Positions 56,508 through 64,000 of a stretch of 64,000 nt of DNA are shown here, piece by piece (the stretch's first letter is position 1; each line of letters begins with the position of its first letter). Made by a program: the position numbers and the translations under genes. The notes beneath the pieces are model-generated. The model searched no databases and had not been told where the DNA came from. It was given only the letters and a program-made list of their open reading frames with translations. Origin of the DNA: Slackia equolifaciens (lineage in GTDB: Bacteria > Actinomycetota > Coriobacteriia > Coriobacteriales > Eggerthellaceae). The DNA lies in the NCBI RefSeq assembly GCF_003725995.1, contig NZ_QIBX01000003.1, positions 1 through 64,000 of the forward strand, read 5' to 3'.

Positions 56508-57590
56508 ATGAACGCAACGCTTTCTCACATATCAGCCGCACGCTTTTGGGATGCTTTCGGCTCCATCGATGTTCCTGCGCGCTCGCTCAGCATCTCTTCG
56601 GCGCTCCGACCACCATTGGCTGCTTCTCTAGAGCTCGTGGGCAATCTTGGTATCTTCCCAAACAATGAGGATATCCATGTGCTGGTTTCGAAGCAGGCCG
56701 ACAGGAGGTCTTTCCGGAATCTGTCGTGCCATTCGTGCGATCGCGCTTTCCCAAACGGATCGTTTGTGGAGATAACGCCAGGCGTTGCGGTGTGCTCTCC
56801 TGAGCTTACATATGTCCAAATGGCCAACCGTCTGAATATGCCGCAGCTTTCACTGTTCGCGATGATGCTGTGCGGGATATACGCTCGTGACGTGAATGCA
56901 ACAGAAGAGCTGTTCCAGTCAGGCCCAGTGCCCAGGGTGCAAAGGAGAAGGAGGCTTTATCCGCGAAGGCCGGTGGCAAGCCCCCAATCCCTCAGGATGT
57001 TCGCCCAAGAGATTGCTTCATTTCCAGGTTCTAAAAAGGCTCTGGCTGCGCTTGAATTCGTTCTGCCCCGCAGCCGTTCCCCAATGGAATCGATTGCGGC
57101 TTTGTGCTTAACCCTTCCGCCTCGTTATGGCGGGTATTCGTATCCGCGTCCTTTTCTTAACTACCCCGTGTATGTCGACGAGGCAATCACCCCCGATGTG
57201 CGTAAATTCAACGGCACGCAACCAATGGAAGGAGCGCTTGGAAGAGGGAGCGGGAAGCACGTACGCTATGACGAAGATGGCCGCCCTTATTATGAATGCG
57301 ATATGGTCTGGCCAGATAAGCGGCTTGTTGTTGAATACCACGGAGGCCCCTACCATACGGGGCAGGAGAGCGTACATCGTGATTCGCTCAAGGCAAATAT
57401 CTTTAGTGCGTGCGGTTATACCGAGTTGGTACTCACAAAAGAGACGGTTTTCGATGGCGCCAAGTTCGCGGACTTTGCTGTGCAACTTGCGAATCGGCTT
57501 GGTAGAAGAATTCGAAAGATGCCCGATGGATTTGAGGCGAAGCGGGTGGAGCTTGTTCGATCTTTGACGGTTGGGTATCCCCTGTCGTGA
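56508..57590 (+). CDS. PD-(D/E)XK nuclease-like protein of unknown role
   Basis: ATG 56508 is chosen as the first ATG of the conserved part; no good ribosome site is visible, so 360 residues is provisional. The C-terminal ~110 residues (YYECDMVWPDKRLVVEYHG...HRDSLKANIFSACGYTELVLT) have the Asp...Glu-x-His pattern of PD-(D/E)XK / DUF559-like endonucleases. The middle (ITPGVAVCSPELTYVQMA) recalls AbiEi-type proteins. I recall similar unnamed proteins in Coriobacteriia genomes. It is alone in an islet of repeats, with two 57-bp dyads on each side. Function could be restriction-like defence, toxin-antitoxin or repeat processing; none is shown. Confidence 0.7.
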   Translation: MNATLSHISAARFWDAFGSIDVPARSLSISSALRPPLAASLELVGNLGIFPNNEDIHVLVSKQADRRSFRNLSCHSCDRAFPNGSFVEITPGVAVCSPELTYVQMANRLNMPQLSLFAMMLCGIYARDVNATEELFQSGPVPRVQRRRRLYPRRPVASPQSLRMFAQEIASFPGSKKALAALEFVLPRSRSPMESIAALCLTLPPRYGGYSYPRPFLNYPVYVDEAITPDVRKFNGTQPMEGALGRGSGKHVRYDEDGRPYYECDMVWPDKRLVVEYHGGPYHTGQESVHRDSLKANIFSACGYTELVLTKETVFDGAKFADFAVQLANRLGRRIRKMPDGFEAKRVELVRSLTVGYPLS

Positions 57591-57660
57591 GCGCGGGGAG
57601 TTCTTCGATGGAATTGCGCATCGCGCCTTTTGTCCATTTCGGGCGCTTGCGTTGCCCCAG

Positions 57661-57717
57661 TTGCTCTATTCTCGAAAAGTTCGGCATTTCCTGTTCGAGA
57701 TGCCGAGAATAGAGCAG
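57661..57717. repeat. 57-bp dyad, copy 3 (12-33-12)
   Basis: TTGCTCTATTCT, 33 bp, AGAATAGAGCAG, 70 bp after the nuclease-like gene. The centre holds its own small dyad CGGCAT/ATGCCG. Confidence 0.9.
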
Positions 57718-57825
57718 ACCTTGCGGACTGCGTCCATAATGCGATTTCAACGGATTGCAAATCGCCTGTTCAGGCGCGCTTGATTCTGCGCATGGGTCGG
57801 CGACGTGTCTGGTGGAAGGTATTTG

Positions 57826-57882
57826 CTGCTCTATTCTCCGACTGCTGGGCAACGGACGCTCAAAAAGAGAAGAATAGAGCAG
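57826..57882. repeat. 57-bp dyad, copy 4 (12-33-12)
   Basis: CTGCTCTATTCT, 33 bp, AGAATAGAGCAG; arms identical to copy 1, centre unrelated. Its right arm is the first unit of the following tandem array. Confidence 0.9.
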
Positions 57883-58008
57883 GGAATAGAGCAAGGAATA
57901 GAGCAAGGAATAGAGCAGGAGCGTTCTAAAGTGGCAAAATAGAGCAAAGAGCGTTCTAAAGGGGCAGAATAGAGCAAAGAGCGTTCTAAAGGGGCAGAAT
58001 AGAGTTAG
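57871..58008. repeat. Tandem array of the GAATAGAGCA motif
   Basis: Four 12-bp units (57871-57918) of RGAATAGAGCAR pass into three 30-bp units (57919-57948, 57949-57978, 57979-58008) of GAGCGTTCTAAAG...GAATAGAGCAAA type, with a decayed fourth behind. All copies are in the same orientation. Confidence 0.92.
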
Positions 58009-58110
58009 GAGCGTTCAAAGGGGGTCCCTATGGACTTGCCCCAATCGTAATCCGACATCTTGGACCGTCGTCCCGAACATCGAATTAACTGCGACTCAAA
58101 CTGTAATGGG

Positions 58111-58152
58111 GCGATAGAGCAAGCTACGTGTAAGATGTGGGGAATAGAGCAG
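58111..58152. repeat. Two further GAATAGAGCA copies 30 bp apart
   Basis: GCGATAGAGCAA (58111-58122) and GGAATAGAGCAG (58141-58152) repeat the 30-bp spacing of the array. The gene-free stretch 57591-58675 is almost wholly repeats up to 58320, then the rpsO promoter. Confidence 0.7.
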
Positions 58153-58183
58153 AAGGCGCGAGGAAGGCGTATTGGGCGGGATG

Positions 58184-58320
58184 GATGAGCTGCGCCAGAC
58201 GGCGGGCGTGGCGTTGGTGTTAGGGGCGCCGTTTGGCGCGGAGAGATGAGCTGCGCCAAATGGCGGGCGCGGCATTGGTGCCTGGGCACTGTTTGGTGCG
58301 GAGGGATGCGCTGAAGGGCA
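58184..58320. repeat. 61-bp tandem repeat, about 2.3 copies
   Basis: Units begin at 58184, 58245 and 58305 with GATGAGCTGCGCCA and continue GCGGGCGYGGCRTTGGTG. The sequence is GC-rich and unrelated to the AATAGAGCA array before it. Confidence 0.85.
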
Positions 58321-58405
58321 CCTTGCGCCTTCCGAAGGCTGGTGATTCTGGACATCGATGCAGGCTTGCCTCTTATGAAGGTCGCGTTGACGTGCGAAAA
58401 GTCTG

Positions 58406-58433
58406 TTGACGCAGGGCGTTTTCGCGCTATACT
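58406..58433 (+). promoter_or_regulatory. Promoter of rpsO
   Basis: TTGACG (58406-58411), 16 bp, TATACT (58428-58433). The leader of about 235 nt before rpsO is long enough for S15 autoregulation, but I could not define a pseudoknot. Confidence 0.6.
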
Positions 58434-58675
58434 GCACAAGTTGCACTTTTCGGCACGTCTTTTGGGTCGCCCACCTATTGCGCGGATTAGCATGCATCTG
58501 GCGCAATTGCACAATCCGTCTGCATTGCACGGTTGGGAGGGTCTGCGCGGCGCGCCGGAATACCCTCAGCCTTGATTCCACGCACCACCTGCATGGCTTC
58601 GCGGCCAAGGGCGAATCTGTACATGCGGCTTGCAACGGCCGCCGAAGGGCGCAAGCCCCAAGAAAGGTGGGACAC

Positions 58676-58966
58676 ATGTCTCAGGAAACCCGCTCCATCT
58701 CCAAGGAGCAGATCGAAGAGATCATCAAGGAGTATGGCAAGAACGAGCAGGACTCCGGTTCTTCCGAGGTCCAGGTTGCCATCCTCACCGTCCGCATCAA
58801 GAACCTGACCGAGCACCTGAAGGTCCACAAGAAGGACCATCACACCCGCCGCGGTCTTCTGATGCTCGTCGGTAAGCGTCGTCGTCTGCTGGCTTACATC
58901 AAGAAGCGCGATATCGAAGAGTATCGTGCTCTCATCAAGAAGCTCGGCATTCGCGACAACATCTAG
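58676..58966 (+). CDS. rpsO: 30S ribosomal protein S15
   Basis: 96 residues after AAAGGTGG; slightly longer than the usual 89 by its N-terminus. The family block [25 protein letters not shown] and the end [11 protein letters not shown] are clear. S15 binds the 16S central domain and often its own mRNA. It precedes pnp, a partner order conserved in most bacteria. Confidence 0.97.
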   Translation: MSQETRSISKEQIEEIIKEYGKNEQDSGSSEVQVAILTVRIKNLTEHLKVHKKDHHTRRGLLMLVGKRRRLLAYIKKRDIEEYRALIKKLGIRDNI

Positions 58967-58976
58967 TTCAAGCACT

Positions 58977-59000
58977 AAGCCCGCGCTAAGCGGGCTTTTT
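58977..59000 (+). terminator. Terminator after rpsO
   Basis: AAGCCCGC (58977-58984) pairs with GCGGGCTT (58990-58997), T run to 59000. Confidence 0.8.
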
Positions 59001-59152
59001 GCGTATGCGGAGGATGCGTGTTCGTGATTTACCGGCTGTGACCCCTTGGGCCCGCGATGGAGAATCCCACAGAACTGTGAGTTTCGACGATTCGGTGAGG
59101 GTAGGCCATCGATGGTTCAGTGAGAGGGAGCGGCAACCGGCGCATTTGGGCA

Positions 59153-59228
59153 TTTCACGTCCAGCAATGCTTCAACGAGCGACTTGGACGTTTCACGTCC
59201 AGCAAGGTTTCAACGCGCAGCTTGGGCG
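59153..59228. repeat. 38-bp direct repeat, two copies, in the pnp leader
   Basis: TTTCACGTCCAGCAA starts copies at 59153 and 59191; each continues with GnTTCAACGnGC...CTTGG. The 455-bp gap 58967-59421 contains the rpsO terminator and this duplication; no gene is seen. The long leader may serve pnp autocontrol. Confidence 0.8.
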
Positions 59229-59421
59229 GAGAGAATCCAGGTGCGCTTTGATGTCGCGAATGATGCGATGCCGCATACACTGCAGCAATGCAGCATTGCG
59301 GTCGAAGGATCCGGAAAGATGTCGATCGCACTCGGTCGGCGTGGGCAGGGGCCTGCGCTGCTCGCGAGGGCGCGTGAAGGGCATGCGCCCCGAAGAAGAA
59401 GAGAAAGAGAAGAGCAAACAC

Positions 59422-61662
59422 ATGGAAAAGATCGTCGAGAGCTTTGAGCTTTACGGCAAGCAGTACCGCCTGGAAACCGGCGAGCTTGCCAAGCAGGCCA
59501 CCGGCGCCGTGCTGGTCACGCAGGGGGAGACCACCTGCCTTGTCACGGCCGTAGTGTCCAAGGAGCAGAAAGACTACGACTTCTTCCCGCTGACGGTTGA
59601 CTTCATGGAGAAGATGTATGCCGTCGGCCGTATTCCTGGCGGTTACCTCAAGCGCGAGGGCAAGGCGTCCGACAAGGGCACGCTTACCGCGCGCATGATC
59701 GACCGCCCCATTCGCCCCGGCTTCGCTGACGGCTTCAAGCAGGAGGTTCACATTGTGGCCACCACGCTTGCCATCGACGGCCAGAACCCGCCCGATTGCA
59801 TCTGCGTGGGAGGCGCGTCGGCTGCGCTTCTGTGCGGCGGCACCCCGTTCGACGGTCCTGCTGCCTGCGTGCGCATTGCCCGCAACAAGGAAACCGGCGA
59901 GTTCATCGTGAACCCCACCTACGCCGAGCAGGAGATCTCTGACATGGAGCTCACCATTGCCGGCACCAAGGACTACATCTCCATGGTGGAGGCCGGCGCC
60001 CAGGAGGTCACCGAGGAGGACATGCTGGCCGCCATGGAGTTCGGTCAGGAGGCCATCGCCGCGTTCTGCGAGAAGCAGGCCGAGTTCTTGGCGAAGGTTG
60101 CTCCCGAGCCCGTCGCGTATCCCATCCACGAGCCCGAGCCCTGCATCGCCGAGCGTGTGAATGCGCATTTCGACGAGATGAGCGCTGCGCTTAAGGACGC
60201 CGACAAACAGTCCCGCATGGCAAAGGTGGAGGCCCTCAAGGACGCCATCAAGGAGAACGACTTCTCTGACGAGGAGCGTGAGGCCTGGAAGAGCGACATC
60301 GCAGCCGCATGCAAGGCGCTCGAGAAGCACGCGATGCGCAAAATGGTCATCGAGACTGGCGAGCGCGCCGACGGACGTGTGGCCAACGAAATTCGCCCGC
60401 TTTACATTCGCCCGGGCTACCTGCCGCGCGTGCATGGCTCTGGCCTGTTCCAGCGCGGTCAGACGCAGGTGCTCTCCGTGTGCACCCTGGGCCTGCTCAA
60501 CGAGGCGCAGCGACTGGATACCATCGATCCGCAGGATCACCGCCGCTACATGCATCAGTACAACTTCCCGCCGTATTGCACCGGCGAGGTAGGCCGCATG
60601 GGTGCTCCCAAGCGCCGCGAGGTGGGCCATGGCGCCCTGGCCGAGCGCGCGTTGTTGCCCGTGCTTCCCTCCGAGGACGAGTTCCCCTATGCCATTCGCG
60701 TGGTTTCCGAGGTCCTGGAGTCCAACGGCTCCTCCTCGATGGCGTCTACCTGCGGCTCTTGCCTGGCCCTCATGGATGCGGGCGTGCCCATCAAGGCGCC
60801 TGTTTCCGGCATCGCCATGGGCCTCATCAAAGAGGGCGACGACGTGGTGATTCTCTCCGACATCCAGGGTCTCGAGGACTTCCTGGGCGATATGGACTTC
60901 AAGGTCACCGGCACCGAGCACGGCATCACCGCTTTGCAGATGGACAACAAGGCCAAGGGCTTGTCCACCGAGATCTTGGGTCGCGCCCTCATGCAGGCCA
61001 AGGAAGGTCGCCACTTCATCCTGTCTGCCATGCTTGAGCAGATTCCTGCGCCTCGCGAGGAGCTGCGTGACACTGCGCCGCGCATCGACACCATCCATAT
61101 TCCGGTGGACAAGATTCGTGAGGTTATCGGCAAGGGCGGCGAGACCATTCGCGGCATTCAGGATGCCACCGGCGCCTCTATCGACATCCAGGAGGACGGC
61201 ACCGTTCACATCGCCGCGGTTGACCAGGATGCCGGTCGCGCCGCTCGCGCCCAGATCGAGGCTATCGTGAAGGAGCCCGAGGTGGGCGAGGTCTACGAGG
61301 GTCCCGTGGTGGGCATCCAGAGCTTCGGTGCGTTCATCAAGCTCACGCCCTCCAAGGACGGCCTGCTGCACATTTCCCGTATGGCCAACGGCCGCGTGGG
61401 CCAGGTGGAGGACGTCCTCAACATGGGCGATATCGTGAAGGTGCAGGTCATCGAGATCGATCCCAAATCCGGCAAGATTTCGCTTGACCGCTTGGATAAG
61501 CCTGAGGCCCCCGAAGGCAGCGCGGCCGCTCCGCATCGCGAGCGCGAGGATCGTCCTGGTCGCGAGCATCGCGATCGCCGTCCTGGCCGCAGCAACCGTG
61601 AGTCTCAGGGCTCTCATGGCGATGGCCGTACCCCGCGCCGCCGTCACCGTGACGAACAGTAG
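59422..61662 (+). CDS. pnp: Polyribonucleotide nucleotidyltransferase
   Basis: ATG 59422 opens the conserved MEKIVESFELYGKQ start; only a weak GA-rich ribosome site lies ahead. 746 residues: RNase PH domain 1, helical domain, RNase PH domain 2 (GRMGAPKRREVGHGALAERAL in part), KH (DKIREVIGKGGETIR) and S1 (GEVYEGPVVGIQSFGAF), then a ~40-residue Arg/Asp/Gly-rich tail common in actinobacteria. It degrades RNA 3'-5' with phosphate and may act with RNase J and RNase Y from this window. Confidence 0.97.
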   Translation: MEKIVESFELYGKQYRLETGELAKQATGAVLVTQGETTCLVTAVVSKEQKDYDFFPLTVDFMEKMYAVGRIPGGYLKREGKASDKGTLTARMIDRPIRPGFADGFKQEVHIVATTLAIDGQNPPDCICVGGASAALLCGGTPFDGPAACVRIARNKETGEFIVNPTYAEQEISDMELTIAGTKDYISMVEAGAQEVTEEDMLAAMEFGQEAIAAFCEKQAEFLAKVAPEPVAYPIHEPEPCIAERVNAHFDEMSAALKDADKQSRMAKVEALKDAIKENDFSDEEREAWKSDIAAACKALEKHAMRKMVIETGERADGRVANEIRPLYIRPGYLPRVHGSGLFQRGQTQVLSVCTLGLLNEAQRLDTIDPQDHRRYMHQYNFPPYCTGEVGRMGAPKRREVGHGALAERALLPVLPSEDEFPYAIRVVSEVLESNGSSSMASTCGSCLALMDAGVPIKAPVSGIAMGLIKEGDDVVILSDIQGLEDFLGDMDFKVTGTEHGITALQMDNKAKGLSTEILGRALMQAKEGRHFILSAMLEQIPAPREELRDTAPRIDTIHIPVDKIREVIGKGGETIRGIQDATGASIDIQEDGTVHIAAVDQDAGRAARAQIEAIVKEPEVGEVYEGPVVGIQSFGAFIKLTPSKDGLLHISRMANGRVGQVEDVLNMGDIVKVQVIEIDPKSGKISLDRLDKPEAPEGSAAAPHREREDRPGREHRDRRPGRSNRESQGSHGDGRTPRRRHRDEQ

Positions 61663-61670
61663 TTAACTCG

Positions 61671-61711
61671 AGCGTCCGACGTGGGATTTTCTGTAAACCT
61701 CGTCGGACGCT
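61671..61711. terminator. 11-bp hairpin between pnp and rpsP
   Basis: AGCGTCCGACG (61671-61681) pairs perfectly with 61701-61711 across a 19-nt loop. No T run follows. Confidence 0.5.
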
Positions 61712-61789
61712 TGAAAATGCGAGGGACACGATATATCATGCTCCCTTGCATGTTTTTTGAAGCAAGTTTTACATTAAGGAGTCCATACA

Positions 61790-62035
61790 ATGGCAGTTAA
61801 GATTCGCCTTGCCCGCCATGGCGCCAAGAAGCACCCCGTGTACCGCGTTGTCGTCGCCGACGCTCGCAGCCCTCGCGACGGCCGCTTCATTGAGCAGATC
61901 GGTCGCTACAACCCCAATACCGATCCCTCTGAGATCTCCTTCGATATGGAGAAGCTCGACCAGTGGATCAAGAATGGCGCTCAGCCTACCGATACCGTTA
62001 AGCGCCTGATCGAGACCGCTAAGAAGGCCCAGTAG
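61790..62035 (+). CDS. rpsP: 30S ribosomal protein S16
   Basis: 81 residues ([20 protein letters not shown]...) with the family's [17 protein letters not shown] core. AAGGAG lies about ten bases before the start. It begins the rpsP-khpA-rimM-trmD-lepB series; only two bases separate it from khpA. Confidence 0.97.
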   Translation: MAVKIRLARHGAKKHPVYRVVVADARSPRDGRFIEQIGRYNPNTDPSEISFDMEKLDQWIKNGAQPTDTVKRLIETAKKAQ

Positions 62036-62037
62036 CT

Positions 62038-62292
62038 ATGGGTCAGACGTCGCCCGACCTCGTAGAGCTCGTTCGTGGCATCGTTGTCCCCCTTGTTGAG
62101 GATAAGGATGCCGTTGAGGTCACGTCCACTGTGGCCGACGACTCTCTCGAGCTGATTGAAATCAAGGTAGCCCCCGAGGATGCCGGCAAGGTCATCGGCC
62201 GTCAGGGTCGCGTCATCAAGTCCATTCGCGTGCTCGCCCGCGCCGCTGCGGCTGACTACACCGATGTCGATGTAGAGCTCGTGGAGGACTAG
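62038..62292 (+). CDS. khpA: KH-domain RNA-binding protein KhpA
   Basis: 84 residues. A single KH domain with the GKVIGRQGRVIKSIRVL loop, preceded by LVELVRGIVVPLVEDKDAVEV, identifies KhpA. With KhpB it forms an RNA chaperone that affects division and sRNA function in Firmicutes. Position between rpsP and rimM is standard. Confidence 0.95.
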   Translation: MGQTSPDLVELVRGIVVPLVEDKDAVEVTSTVADDSLELIEIKVAPEDAGKVIGRQGRVIKSIRVLARAAAADYTDVDVELVED

Positions 62293-62296
62293 CTTC

Positions 62297-62842
62297 ATGA
62301 CGCGTCGTTGGGCCGACGTGGCCGAACTTATCGCAACGCAAGGTTTGAAGGGAAGGTTCGTCGCACGAAGCGTGCGCGGCCTTCCTTTTTTGCTCGAAGA
62401 GGGCCTTGCCGTTGACTTCGTGCCGCCTACGCTTGAAGGGCCGCGCCATGTGCACGTGTCGTTCGTTCAGCATGCAGGCGATGGCGAATATCTGGTGGAT
62501 TTTACCGGTGTATCAGATCGCGATACCGCTGAGCGTCTCGTGGGCAGCCACTGCCTCGTGGCACGGGAGCTTCTGCCGGATGATTTCGACGAACTGCTTC
62601 GCGCCGATGCGGGCCATGTGAGCGGATATCGCGTGGTAGACGAAGCGCTCGGCGAGCTAGGTCCTGTGGTGGAGGTGCGCGAGATGCCCATGCAGGATCT
62701 TCTCGTGGTGGAGCGTGCGCAAGGTGAAGCGTTGATTCCTTTCGTCGACGAGTTCATCGTCGGTATCGATGAGGATGAGGGCATTGTGCATGTGAGCGTG
62801 CCGCGAAGCCTGCTTGAGCTGAACTCCACCCAGGGAGCCTGA
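62297..62842 (+). CDS. rimM: 16S rRNA processing protein RimM
   Basis: 181 residues. The N-terminal barrel (ELIATQGLKGRFVAR) and PRC-barrel (VSGYRVVDEALGELGPVVEVREMPMQDLLVV in part; ALIPFVDEFI) match RimM. It helps assemble the 30S head with S19. The PFVDEFI block replaces the common PFVxxxV. Four bases after khpA; no separate promoter. Confidence 0.92.
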   Translation: MTRRWADVAELIATQGLKGRFVARSVRGLPFLLEEGLAVDFVPPTLEGPRHVHVSFVQHAGDGEYLVDFTGVSDRDTAERLVGSHCLVARELLPDDFDELLRADAGHVSGYRVVDEALGELGPVVEVREMPMQDLLVVERAQGEALIPFVDEFIVGIDEDEGIVHVSVPRSLLELNSTQGA

Positions 62843-62895
62843 TGGCCTTATCGCCAAGTGCGGCCTCGATCTTTTCGTGCTGAAAGGTGCATCAC

Positions 62896-63636
62896 GTGCG
62901 CATCGATACGCTTTCCACTTTCCCGCATATGTATGACTCGGTGATGGGGGAGTCCATCATGAAGCGCGCCCAGGCATGCGGGGCGCTGGATTTCCACGCT
63001 CACGACTTGCGTGATTGGACGCATGACCGCCACCGCACCACTGATGACGCGCCCTATGGCGGCGGTCAGGGCCTGGTCATGAAATGCGAACCTATTTTCG
63101 AGGCTTACGACGACATTGCCTCCCAGGGCGATGCTCCCTACACCATCTTTCTTACTCCTACCGGGCAGCCCTTCGACCAGGGGGTGGCTACCGAGCTTGC
63201 CGACAAGAGCCGCCTGCTTTTCATTTGCGGTCACTATGAAGGTATCGATGAGCGTGCCTATACGCTTGCCGATCGATGCATCTCACTGGGCGATTACGTG
63301 CTTACTTCCGGCGAGCTCGCGTCGATGGTGGTCATCGACGCGGTGGTGAGGCTTTTGCCAGGCGTGCTTGGCGACGAGGGCAGCGCTGTGGACGAGAGCT
63401 TCTATGACGGGCTTCTCGAGTACCCCCAATACACCAGGCCCGCCGAGTATCGCGGTATGGCGGTTCCCGACGTTCTGCTTTCCGGCAACCATGCGCGCAT
63501 CGATGAATGGCGTCGCCGTCAATCCATCGAAAGGACGGCGCATTTGCGTCCGGATTTGTTGGAGTGTGCCAATATGACGCAAGCCGAACGGGCTTTTTTG
63601 CTATCATTGGGCATCGACTTAAGCGAGGGCGCCTAA
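62896..63636 (+). CDS. trmD: tRNA (guanine37-N1)-methyltransferase
   Basis: GTG 62896 has GAAAGG eight bases ahead and gives the usual MRIDTLSTFP start; GTG 62887 would overlap that site. 246 residues with the SPOUT trefoil knot: PYGGGQGLVMK, CGHYEGIDER, ISLGDYVLTSGE and the C-terminal helical part with LLSGNHARIDEWRR. It methylates G37 next to the anticodon. Its stop lies in a GGCGCC-TAAG-GGCGCC hairpin (63627-63645 region) that may weakly terminate. Confidence 0.96.
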   Translation: MRIDTLSTFPHMYDSVMGESIMKRAQACGALDFHAHDLRDWTHDRHRTTDDAPYGGGQGLVMKCEPIFEAYDDIASQGDAPYTIFLTPTGQPFDQGVATELADKSRLLFICGHYEGIDERAYTLADRCISLGDYVLTSGELASMVVIDAVVRLLPGVLGDEGSAVDESFYDGLLEYPQYTRPAEYRGMAVPDVLLSGNHARIDEWRRRQSIERTAHLRPDLLECANMTQAERAFLLSLGIDLSEGA

Positions 63637-63731
63637 GGGCGCCTTCTTTGTTTGAATCGTCTCGCCGGCCTGCCGGCATTTCCCATGGGGCAAGATGCCG
63701 CATGGGGAATAGATGGAAAGGTTTTTTACGC

Positions 63732-64000
63732 ATGGGCTACGGCCAACACGCCTCAACGCAATCGCGGGGTCCGCTGCGCTCGCTTCTCTCCTGGGTGTTC
63801 TACATTGTGGTCATCGTGGGTCTTGTGTGGCTCGTGCAGACTTTCGTCGTGTGCCCTTACACCATCCCCTCGGGTTCCATGGAGGACACCATCGAGGTGG
63901 GCGACAACGTGTGGTCCGAGAAAATCACCTATTATTTTCGCGACATAGAACAGGGCGACATCGTAACGTTCGACGACCCCGAGATCGCGGGTCGCACTCT
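63732..64000 (+). CDS. lepB: Signal peptidase I, 5' part (cut by window end)
   Basis: ATG 63732 follows AAAGG at 10-nt spacing; 89 residues are inside the window. A basic N-terminus and one membrane helix (about 17-36) lead to YTIPSGSMEDTIEVGD, which holds the catalytic serine (SM) of type I signal peptidases. The lysine half lies beyond the window. It follows trmD, as in many Gram-positives. Confidence 0.92.
   Translation, partial: MGYGQHASTQSRGPLRSLLSWVFYIVVIVGLVWLVQTFVVCPYTIPSGSMEDTIEVGDNVWSEKITYYFRDIEQGDIVTFDDPEIAGRT

Noticed and set aside
57433-57906. Minus-strand 157-codon frame with LLYS repeats
   Set aside because: It overlaps the nuclease-like gene on the other strand and its repeats are the translation of the AATAGAGCA array.
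55916-58152. CRISPR array
   Set aside because: The repeats are 12 bp, occur as inverted pairs or directly adjacent, there is no regular direct repeat-spacer order, and no cas gene is in the window.
58096-58677. Minus-strand frame rich in Pro/Ala over the 61-bp repeats
   Set aside because: Reads against the rpsO promoter, no family match, composition explained by the GC-rich repeat.

Overview
The window looks like chromosome of a high-GC, gut-type actinobacterium of the class Coriobacteriia, most likely family Eggerthellaceae. The conserved blocks uvrC-rapZ-yvcK-whiA, ftsK-rodZ-like-yajQ-rimO-pgsA/cinA-recA-recX-rny-spoVS-miaB-miaA-hflX-lexA-nrdR and rpsO-pnp / rpsP-khpA-rimM-trmD-lepB are actinobacterial in order and sequence. 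They sit beside Tat-exported flavoprotein oxidoreductases, a LuxR regulator with a 12-helix membrane domain and an OxlT-like transporter, which are typical of Eggerthellaceae. No tRNA, rRNA or true CRISPR array was seen.

Layout. 1-4.1 kb is foreign and AT-richer: the tail of an IS3-type transposase, then the wreck of a Tn1549-like conjugative transposon. That wreck keeps a HTH regulator, a replication-like protein with an aberrant C-terminus, a cysteine-rich small protein, and a serine recombinase that has lost its catalytic N-terminus. 4.1-11.7 kb holds a DUF2130 coiled-coil protein, a Tat/lipoprotein Old-Yellow-Enzyme-type reductase divergent from a membrane LuxR regulator, and an MFS carrier. 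11.9-17.2 kb is uvrC-rapZ-yvcK-whiA. 17.4-21.5 kb holds an NSS transporter, an XRE membrane regulator and an ABC exporter. 21.5-21.8 kb is a 305-bp palindromic MITE-like element. 21.9-28.1 kb has a DUF5692 membrane protein with a TetR gene, a flavin-based redox operon (FMN-binding lipoprotein, Tat flavoprotein, membrane protein) and a convergent tandem-MarR regulator. 28.5-55.6 kb is a long housekeeping and genome-maintenance region. 55.6-58.4 kb is a non-housekeeping islet: one PD-(D/E)XK-like protein gene with two 57-bp dyads on each side, further arrays of the same motif, other short tandem repeats and a decayed LuxR tail. 58.4-64 kb is the ribosome and RNA-processing block, ending inside lepB.

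How it works together. The core genes cover DNA repair and the SOS response (uvrC, recA, recX, lexA), RNA decay (RNase J, RNase Y, PNPase, RapZ), tRNA and ribosome modification (miaA, miaB, rimO, rimM, trmD), envelope biogenesis (pgsA, lspA, lepB, rodZ-like) and nucleotide metabolism (dut, nrdR). recA has a LexA-type box inside its promoter. lexA shares such a box with a divergent promoter for a 97-residue tail-anchored protein, the position held by cell-division inhibitors in other Gram-positives. The most unusual signals are that protein, the 12-33-12 dyads around the nuclease-like gene, the 11-bp periodic arrays found at two distant loci, and the nested palindromic element at 21.5 kb.
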